Program-made: the position numbers and the translations under genes
Notes under the pieces: model-generated
Databases searched by the model: none
What the model was told of the DNA's origin: nothing
The model's input: only the letters and a program-made list of their open reading frames with translations
Part shown: positions 42,820 to 48,306 of the stretch, one piece after another
How positions within the stretch are numbered: position 1 is the first letter of the stretch
Layout of the letters: each line of letters starts with the position of its first letter
From: an uncultured Rikenellaceae bacterium
GTDB taxonomy: Bacteria; Bacteroidota; Bacteroidia; Bacteroidales; Rikenellaceae
Reading direction: 5' to 3'
NCBI GenBank assembly: GCA_947176715.1
Contig: CAMWRR010000001.1
Span: 1 to 48,306, forward strand
Length of the DNA: 48,306 nucleotides

Positions 42820-44826
42820 ATGACATTCGCAGAAGAGATAATCGCGGGCATAGGCGACACGCTTCCCCCCGCCCGTCCATACGATGAGAAGATCAACCAT
42901 GCGCCGCGCCGCAAAGACATACTCTCGCCCGACGAGAAGCGTCTGGCCGTGCGTAACGCCCTGAGGTACATACCCAAGAATCTGCATGCCGAGCTGGCGG
43001 GAGAGTTCGCCGACGAGCTGGAGCGTTACGGCCGCATATACATGTACCGTTACCGTCCGTCGTATAAGATATACGCACGTAACATAAAGGAGTATCCGCA
43101 TCGTTCCGAGCAGGCGGCGGCCATCATGCTCATGATAACCAACAACCTCGACGAGGCGGTGGCGCAACACCCTCACGAGCTCATCGTCTACGGCGGCAAC
43201 GGGGCGGCGTTTCAGAATTGGGCGCAATACAGGCTCACCATGCAGTTGCTCTCGCAGATGACCGACGAACAGACGCTCGTGCTCTACTCGGGCCATCCGC
43301 TCGGCCTCTTCCCGTCGCATCCGGGTGCTCCGCGTGTGGTGGTCACCAACGGCATGGTGATACCCAACTACTCGAAGCCCGACGACTGGGAGCGTTTCAA
43401 CGCCCTCGGGGTGTCGCAGTACGGGCAGATGACGGCCGGGTCGTTCATGTACATAGGGCCGCAGGGCATCGTCCACGGCACCACCATCACGGTGCTCAAC
43501 GCGGGACGCAAACAGCTCGCCGAGGGCGAAAAGTCGCTCGCGGGGAAGCTCTTCGTGTCGTCGGGACTCGGCGGCATGTCGGGAGCGCAGCCTAAGGCGG
43601 CCGTCATAGCGGGCGTGGTGGGTGTCATAGCCGAGGTCAACCCCAAGGCGGTGGCCGTGCGTCACTCTCAGGGATGGGTCGACGAGGTCTACACCTCACT
43701 GGACGAGCTGGTGCCGCGCATACGCAAGGCCGTAGCCGGCAAGGAGGCGGTGTCGCTGGCCTATAACGGCAATGTGGTCGACCTGTGGGAGCGTCTTGCC
43801 GACGAGAATATAAAGGTGGACCTCGGCTCCGACCAGACCTCTCTGCACAACCCGTGGTCCGGCGGCTACTATCCCGTCGGCATGAGCTTCGAGGAGGCCG
43901 GGCGCATGATGCGCGACGAGCCCGATAGGTTCAGAGAGTGCGTGCAGGCGTCGCTGAGACGTCACCTCGCGGCCATAGACCGGCTCACGGCCCGCGGCAT
44001 GTACTTCTTCGACTACGGTAACGCATTCCTCTTGGAGTGCTCACGTGCCGGTTGCAATCTGGAGGTCCCCGGCGGAGGCTTCCGTTACCCGTCGTATGTG
44101 CAGGACATTATGGGTCCGCTCTTCTTCGACTACGGCTTCGGTCCGTTCCGTTGGGTGTGCTGCTCGGGCGACGAGTCCGACCTCGCCGAGAGCGACCGCA
44201 TAGCCGCCGAGGAGTTGGAGAGGCTCGCCAAGACGGCCACCGACGACATACGCGGCCAGTTAGACGATAACATCCACTGGATAAAGGAGGCCGCACGCAA
44301 CAGGCTGGTTGTCGGCTCGCAGGCGCGCATACTCTACGCCGACGCGGCCGGCCGTACCGCCATAGCCCTTGCCTTCAACAAGGCCATAGCCGAGGGGCGC
44401 ATAAAGGCCCCGATAGTGCTCGGGCGCGACCACCACGACGTATCGGGTACCGACTCACCCTATCGCGAGACCTCCAACATATACGACGGCTCGCGCTTCA
44501 CGGCCGACATGGCGGTGCACAACGTGATAGGCGATTCGTTCCGCGGCGCCACGTGGGTGTCGCTCCACAACGGCGGCGGATGCGGCTGGGGCGAGGTGAT
44601 AAACGGCGGCTTCGGAATGGTGATAGACGGTTCGCCGGAGGCCGAGGCGCGCATAAAGTCGATGCTTCTGTGGGATGTCACCAACGGCATCGCCCGTCGC
44701 AGCTGGGCCCGCAACAAGGGGGCGATGGACGCTATCGAACGTCAGATGGAGACTACCGACACCATGCGCGTCACCATGCCCAACATAGCCGACGACGATA
44801 TTATCGACGGACTATTCCGTGGGTAA
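42820..44826 (+). CDS. hutU: Urocanate hydratase
   Basis: HutU hydrates urocanate to 4-imidazolone-5-propanoate with tightly bound NAD+ as electrophile. The 668-residue protein is about 110 longer than the classic Pseudomonas enzyme, the usual length in Bacteroidota. Visible blocks are GGNGAAFQNWAQYRLT (near 125), YSGHPLGLFPSHPGAPRVV, the NAD-binding SGLGGMSGAQPKAAVIAG, LGSDQTSLHNPW, GPFRWVCCSGDESDLAESD, and APIVLGRDHHDVSGTDSPYRET with ATWVSLHNGGGCGWGEV. No signal peptide, so cytoplasmic. It lies between the formiminotransferase gene and hutH and has a hairpin-rich leader. Confidence 0.96.
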   Translation: MTFAEEIIAGIGDTLPPARPYDEKINHAPRRKDILSPDEKRLAVRNALRYIPKNLHAELAGEFADELERYGRIYMYRYRPSYKIYARNIKEYPHRSEQAAAIMLMITNNLDEAVAQHPHELIVYGGNGAAFQNWAQYRLTMQLLSQMTDEQTLVLYSGHPLGLFPSHPGAPRVVVTNGMVIPNYSKPDDWERFNALGVSQYGQMTAGSFMYIGPQGIVHGTTITVLNAGRKQLAEGEKSLAGKLFVSSGLGGMSGAQPKAAVIAGVVGVIAEVNPKAVAVRHSQGWVDEVYTSLDELVPRIRKAVAGKEAVSLAYNGNVVDLWERLADENIKVDLGSDQTSLHNPWSGGYYPVGMSFEEAGRMMRDEPDRFRECVQASLRRHLAAIDRLTARGMYFFDYGNAFLLECSRAGCNLEVPGGGFRYPSYVQDIMGPLFFDYGFGPFRWVCCSGDESDLAESDRIAAEELERLAKTATDDIRGQLDDNIHWIKEAARNRLVVGSQARILYADAAGRTAIALAFNKAIAEGRIKAPIVLGRDHHDVSGTDSPYRETSNIYDGSRFTADMAVHNVIGDSFRGATWVSLHNGGGCGWGEVINGGFGMVIDGSPEAEARIKSMLLWDVTNGIARRSWARNKGAMDAIERQMETTDTMRVTMPNIADDDIIDGLFRG

Positions 44827-45044
44827 CGGGTCTCGCTCCTACCGGCATGTCGGACATTCGGCATGAGGAGGCCTGAAATTAAATCGCCTCTTTTGTACGC
44901 ATTCCCGGTCATGTGCGGTTCGGGAAGCGGAAGAACGGACAGAAGACCGCCCCCGACAAAGGCCTCTTAGAGGCGGATCGTTTTGTAAGCTGCAACTGAA
45001 ACTTTTGATAAAACGGGCATCCGTGCCCACAAAAACATATCGTC
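44827..45044 (+). other. hutU-hutH intergenic region with hairpin
   Basis: 218 bases without a gene. GGGCA (45015-45019) and TGCCC (45024-45028) form a small stem-loop ending 16 bases before the hutH ATG, followed by A5. It is similar in position to the GGGGC/GCCCC hairpin before hutU. No exact promoter pair is visible. Confidence 0.4.
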
Positions 45045-46544
45045 ATGGCAATTCATCACATAGGTCCCGAGCCTCTGACCGTAGAGCAGGTGGGACGCAT
45101 AGTATTCTCCGACACCGAGCTGGCCCTCGGCGAGAAGGCCCGTGAGAGCGTGGCCCGGTGCCGACGCTATCTCGACGAGCGCATAGCCTCTTCGGAGAAG
45201 CCCATATACGGCATCACTACCGGCTTCGGGTCGCTCTGTAATGTGTCGATAGAGAGCGACAGCCTCCGCGAGCTTCAGCGTAATCTCGTCATGTCGCACG
45301 CCTGCGGCTCCGGCGACGAGGTACCCTCCGAGATAGTGCGCATAATGATGTTCCTCAAGATACAGTCGCTCAGCTACGGGTGCTCCGGGGTGAAGCCCGA
45401 GACGCTCGACAGGCTCGTCGACTACTACAACGCCGGTGTGGTGCCGGTGGTCTATCAGCAAGGCTCGTTGGGGGCTTCGGGCGATTTGGCGCCTCTGGCC
45501 CACATGACGTTGCCGTTGCTCGGCTTGGGCGAGGCCTATTACAAGGGCGAGAGGCTCACGGGCGAGGAGATATGCCGACGTCTCGGCGTGGAGCCGATAG
45601 TGCTCGGGGCCAAAGGGGGGCTGGCGCTTCTCAACGGCACGCAGTTCATGTCGGCATACGCCGTGTGGTCGTTGCTCGAGGCGCGTCGTCTCTCGGGATG
45701 GGCCGACTGTCTGGCCGCCCTCAGCTTAGAGGCCTACGACGGTTGCCCCGACGCTTTCGAGGAGGCGGTGCACCGTGTGCGTCCCCATGCGGGTCAGCTG
45801 GAGACGGCGCGTGCGGTAAGGTCGCTGATAGAGGGTAGCACCATAGCCTCGCGTCCCAAAGCCTACGTGCAGGACCCCTACTCGTTCCGTTGCGTGCCGC
45901 AGGTGCACGGGGCGGTCAAAGACACGCTACGTCATGTGGAGGAGGTGGTGACGACCGAAATCAACAGCGTCACCGACAACCCCACCATACTGCCCGACGA
46001 CGATATGATTCTCTCTGCCGGCAACTTCCACGGCGAGCCGCTCGCACTCGTCCTCGACTATCTGGCCATAGCCCTCTCGGAGCTTGCCAGCATATCGTCG
46101 CAGCGGGTCTATCAGCTCATAGGGGGCAAGCGCGGTCTGCCCGCGTTTCTCGTGGCCGAGCCGGGGCTCAACAGCGGCTTCATGATACCGCAATACTCCA
46201 TAGCCTCGGTGGTGAGCCAGAACAAACAGCTCGCCACTCCCGCCTCGGTCGATTCGATAGAGTCGTCGCTCGGGCAGGAGGACCACGTGAGCATGGGGGC
46301 CAATGCGGCGACCAAATGCGCGCGCGTGGTCGACAACGTATGGCGCGTCCTCGGGGTGGAGCTTATGAACGCGGCGCAGGCGTTGGATTTCCGCCGTCCG
46401 CTCAGAAGCTCCGAGGCACTGGAGCGTCTGCATGCCGACTATCGGCGCGTGGTGCCGTTCGTGGAGCGCGACAGGGTGCTATACACCGATATGGCCTCGT
46501 CGGTGCGTTTCATTAAAGATACTCGTTATGAAGACTATAATTAA
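45045..46544 (+). CDS. hutH: Histidine ammonia-lyase
   Basis: HutH removes ammonia from histidine to give urocanate, the first committed step of the pathway. The 499-residue protein has the MIO-forming Ala-Ser-Gly at 144-146 (GSLGASGDLAPLAHM), the tyrosine loop YGITTGFGSLCN (55-66), QDPYSFRCVPQVHG, TEINSVTDNPTI and SSLGQEDHVSMGANA, all aromatic ammonia-lyase signatures; H in the active site favours histidine over Phe/Tyr, as does the hut context. Eight of the first ten Ile codons are ATA. Its last 17 bases overlap the start of hutI, so the two are translationally coupled. Confidence 0.97.
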   Translation: MAIHHIGPEPLTVEQVGRIVFSDTELALGEKARESVARCRRYLDERIASSEKPIYGITTGFGSLCNVSIESDSLRELQRNLVMSHACGSGDEVPSEIVRIMMFLKIQSLSYGCSGVKPETLDRLVDYYNAGVVPVVYQQGSLGASGDLAPLAHMTLPLLGLGEAYYKGERLTGEEICRRLGVEPIVLGAKGGLALLNGTQFMSAYAVWSLLEARRLSGWADCLAALSLEAYDGCPDAFEEAVHRVRPHAGQLETARAVRSLIEGSTIASRPKAYVQDPYSFRCVPQVHGAVKDTLRHVEEVVTTEINSVTDNPTILPDDDMILSAGNFHGEPLALVLDYLAIALSELASISSQRVYQLIGGKRGLPAFLVAEPGLNSGFMIPQYSIASVVSQNKQLATPASVDSIESSLGQEDHVSMGANAATKCARVVDNVWRVLGVELMNAAQALDFRRPLRSSEALERLHADYRRVVPFVERDRVLYTDMASSVRFIKDTRYEDYN

Positions 46545-47754
46545 GAATATAAAACGCCTCATGGGGTGCTACGACGTTGCGCCCTCCATATTGCGCGGTA
46601 GCGAGATGGCCTCGTGCGGATATCTCGACGACGCCTACGTGGTGATAGACGGTGGGGTAGTGGAGTCGTTCGGCCCCATGAGCGGCTACGCGGTGCAGGA
46701 GAGCGGCCATTACGTCATAGACGCCTCGGGTCGTTACGTGTTGCCGGCGTTCTGCGACTCGCACACCCACATCATATACGCCGGAAGCCGCGAGGGCGAA
46801 TACGAAGACCGCATCGCCGGCATGTCATACACACAGATAGCCGAGCGCGGGGGCGGCATACTCAACTCTGCCGACCGTCTGCACGCCGCCTCGGAGAACG
46901 ACCTCTACCGCGGGGCCATGCGTCGTGTGCGCGAGATGATGCGCGGGGGGACCGGTGCCGTGGAGATAAAGAGCGGCTACGGGCTCACGCTTGAGGACGA
47001 GCTTAAGATGTTGCGCGTCGCCACCCGCATAAAGGAGGATGCCGTGATAGCGGTCAAACGCACCTTCTTGGGTGCCCACGCCTTTCCGCGGGCGTTTCTC
47101 TCCGACCGTGACGGTTACGTGCGTCTCATTGTGGACGAGATGATACCGGCTGTGGCCGCCGAGAGGCTCGCCGACTACATAGACGTCTTCTGCGACGAGG
47201 GGTTCTTCACCGTGGAGCAGACCCGCCGAATACTCTCCCGAGGGTTTGAATACGGTCTTGTACCGAAGATACACGCCAATGAGCTGGCCGCCTCCGGAGG
47301 GGTACAGGTGGGTGTGGAGTGCGGCGCCCTCTCGGTGGACCACCTCGAACACACAGGTCCCGCCGAGTGCGACGCTCTCAGGGGTAGCGGCACTATGGCC
47401 ACGCTGTTGCCCGGGGCCGCATTCTTCCTCGGCATGGAGTATGCGCCGGCACGCCGCATGATAGACGACGGGCTGGCCGTGGCGTTGGCTTCCGACTATA
47501 ATCCCGGGTCGTCGCCCTCCGGCTCCATGAAGTTCGTGTTGTCGCTGGCCTCCATAAAGATGCGCATGACACCGGTGGAGGCGTTCAATGCCGCCACCGT
47601 CAACGGCGCATACGCAATGGGGCTTGGCATGACGCACGGCACCGTCACTCCCGGAAAGCGGGCCAATCTGATCATCACCAAACCGATGCCGTCGTTCGCC
47701 TACCTCTCTTATCAATATACAGGCGACCTTATAGAGCGGGTTATTTTTAATTGA
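46528..47754 (+). CDS. hutI: Imidazolonepropionase
   Basis: HutI opens the ring of imidazolone-5-propanoate to N-formimino-L-glutamate, the substrate of the formiminotransferase encoded upstream. The 408-residue amidohydrolase has DSHTHIIYAG with metal ligands H79 and H81, EYEDRIAGMSYTQIAERGGGI, AVEIKSGYGLT, FLGAHAFP, KIHANELAASGG and ALASDYNPGSSPSGSM. The ATG at 46528 gives the typical N-terminus; an open frame continues upstream inside hutH but does not match the family. It overlaps hutH by 17 bases and is the last gene of the cluster, followed by a hairpin. Confidence 0.95.
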   Translation: MKTIIKNIKRLMGCYDVAPSILRGSEMASCGYLDDAYVVIDGGVVESFGPMSGYAVQESGHYVIDASGRYVLPAFCDSHTHIIYAGSREGEYEDRIAGMSYTQIAERGGGILNSADRLHAASENDLYRGAMRRVREMMRGGTGAVEIKSGYGLTLEDELKMLRVATRIKEDAVIAVKRTFLGAHAFPRAFLSDRDGYVRLIVDEMIPAVAAERLADYIDVFCDEGFFTVEQTRRILSRGFEYGLVPKIHANELAASGGVQVGVECGALSVDHLEHTGPAECDALRGSGTMATLLPGAAFFLGMEYAPARRMIDDGLAVALASDYNPGSSPSGSMKFVLSLASIKMRMTPVEAFNAATVNGAYAMGLGMTHGTVTPGKRANLIITKPMPSFAYLSYQYTGDLIERVIFN

Positions 47755-47773
47755 TACCAGTGTTTTGAGTCTG

Positions 47774-47802
47774 AACGGTATGCGCGTCGGGTGCATACCG
47801 TT
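47774..47802 (+). terminator. Possible terminator after hutI
   Basis: AACGGTATGC (47774-47783) and GCATACCGTT (47793-47802) form a perfect 10-bp stem 20 bases past the hutI stop. The U-tract is poor (TTGCCGTTATT), so termination efficiency is uncertain. Confidence 0.5.
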
Positions 47803-47809
47803 TGCCGTT

Positions 47810-48222
47810 ATTACGGGAGGCGGCCTGACGGTTCCTGCTCCCCGGGAATAAGACTATTGCTCTCCGGCAAGACTTGTATTCGTAACGGGGTGCGGTTACA
47901 TGTAGGTTCATGTCCTGTGTGATATATGCGTTTAGGAGGACATCGTGTTTGAATTACATGCAATCAATTATGCGGTTATCCTGAATTTTCCCCAGATAGT
48001 ATAGGTCTTTTGATTTACGGCCCGAGCACAACGATGCAGGTCAAATACTTTTCGCATGTTTGGTCCTTTGTATCAGCCCGCCTCTTTGAGTCTGTTCGGC
48101 TTTTTGCATCTGCTCGGCCTCACTTGCGGCGGATATGAGTTTTGCCGGAGGTAGTTTGAATCGCCATGGTATGGATAACTAAGGGAGAGCTCAGCGGCGA
48201 GGGTAGGGTGTGTTTCTGTGCA
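47810..48222. other. Gene-poor region between hutI and tRNA-Gly
   Basis: About 410 bases in which I can support no gene. On the minus strand a 45-codon open frame (48190-48050 region) without a start codon reads like a charged helix (AKLISAASEAEQMQKAEQTQ) and uses ATA for Ile; it could be a gene remnant. An overlapping frame in another phase runs into the tRNA and is rejected. Confidence 0.4.
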
Positions 48223-48223
48223 A

Positions 48224-48250
48224 CAAAAAAAGGTCCTTGAAAAAGGACCT
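48224..48250 (-). terminator. tRNA-Gly terminator
   Basis: On the minus strand AGGTCCTT and AAGGACCT form an 8-bp stem with a TTTC loop, followed by seven T, directly after the tRNA 3' end. Confidence 0.9.
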
Positions 48251-48255
48251 CCCTG

Positions 48256-48306
48256 AGCGGAAAACGAGACTCGAACTCGCGACCCCAACCTTGGCAAGGT
48301 TGTGCT
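48256..48306 (-). tRNA. tRNA-Gly (anticodon GCC), partial at window edge
   Basis: The 3' two thirds of a tRNA: anticodon loop TTGCCAA (anticodon complement at 48293-48295), variable loop, T arm GCGAGTTCGAGTCTCGT, acceptor strand TTTCCGC and discriminator T at 48256. No CCA is encoded. The 5' part lies beyond the window. Confidence 0.93.

Noticed and set aside
42614..42880. Short minus-strand frame in the hutU leader
   Set aside because: Cys/Arg-rich, unlike any family, and overlapping the hutU start; the region is better explained as structured RNA.
48073..48297. 74-codon open frame over the tRNA-Gly gene
   Set aside because: It covers the tRNA and its terminator; it is a by-product of those sequences.
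1..48306. CRISPR arrays, phage or defence genes, intact transposases
   Set aside because: No regularly spaced repeats, no Cas, integrase, transposase, restriction or toxin-antitoxin protein signatures were found on either strand.

Overview
The window is a chromosomal segment of a GC-rich member of the Bacteroidota, most likely of order Bacteroidales. Evidence for this is the repeated promoter architecture typical of the phylum (a TAnnTTTG -7 box, often with a TTTG -33 box 19-21 bp upstream, for example before rpmE2, the GT87 gene, the MBL hydrolase gene and tRNA-Arg), the near absence of Shine-Dalgarno sequences, and phylum-typical proteins: DUF1573, a BF3164-like lipoprotein, MnmD, a long urocanate hydratase, and tandem OmpH proteins behind BamA. 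The closest family cannot be fixed without a search. Isoleucine is encoded mainly by ATA, which is striking for a GC-rich genome.

Layout, left to right. (1) 262-3535, minus: serC-serA-DUF1015, a short serine biosynthesis operon ending in a perfect-palindrome terminator. (2) 3963-8964, minus: rpmE2 with its own promoter and terminator, and the run mnmA - DUF1573 - two-subunit flavin/Fe-S oxidoreductase of the NfnAB/SudAB type. (3) 9321-12566: a GT87-like membrane protein gene converging on mnmD and rlmD. (4) 12796-15806, plus: MBL hydrolase - trmD - lpxB - cdd. (5) 15832-19233: a small LiaF-like membrane protein, an O-methyltransferase coupled to an MFS transporter, and an AlkD-like glycosylase. 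(6) 19381-22140: a divergent GH30-like lipoprotein whose catalytic acids seem to be missing, tRNA-Arg(ACG), and a BF3164-like lipoprotein. (7) 22302-29127: an AddB-like Fe-S nuclease converging on sbcD-sbcC. (8) 29236-32537, minus: pdxJ - cca - THUMP-like methyltransferase. (9) 32653-38249, plus: nadK, uppS-bamA, and two ompH/skp genes, an envelope biogenesis block. (10) obgE on the minus strand and a ferredoxin-nitroreductase fusion on the plus strand. (11) 40683-47754, plus: a complete histidine degradation cluster (formiminotransferase-cyclodeaminase, hutU, hutH, hutI). (12) a largely empty right end and a partial tRNA-Gly(GCC).

Functional themes: RNA maturation (MnmA, MnmD, RlmD, TrmD, Cca, probably the THUMP-like enzyme), double-strand-break processing (AddB-like, SbcCD), outer-membrane biogenesis (LpxB, UppS, BamA, OmpH), and conversion of histidine to glutamate plus a tetrahydrofolate one-carbon unit. 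The hut set has no hutG or hutF, so the folate-linked route is implied.

Most of the window is ordinary housekeeping DNA. I found no CRISPR array, phage, toxin-antitoxin, restriction or defence system and no intact transposase. The items most worth a second look are the GH30-like probable pseudo-glycosidase, an exact 14-base motif recurring in three intergenic regions (two copies fold into a hairpin), the hairpin-rich leader of hutU, an 87-bp MITE-like element after bamA, and the ATA codon bias.
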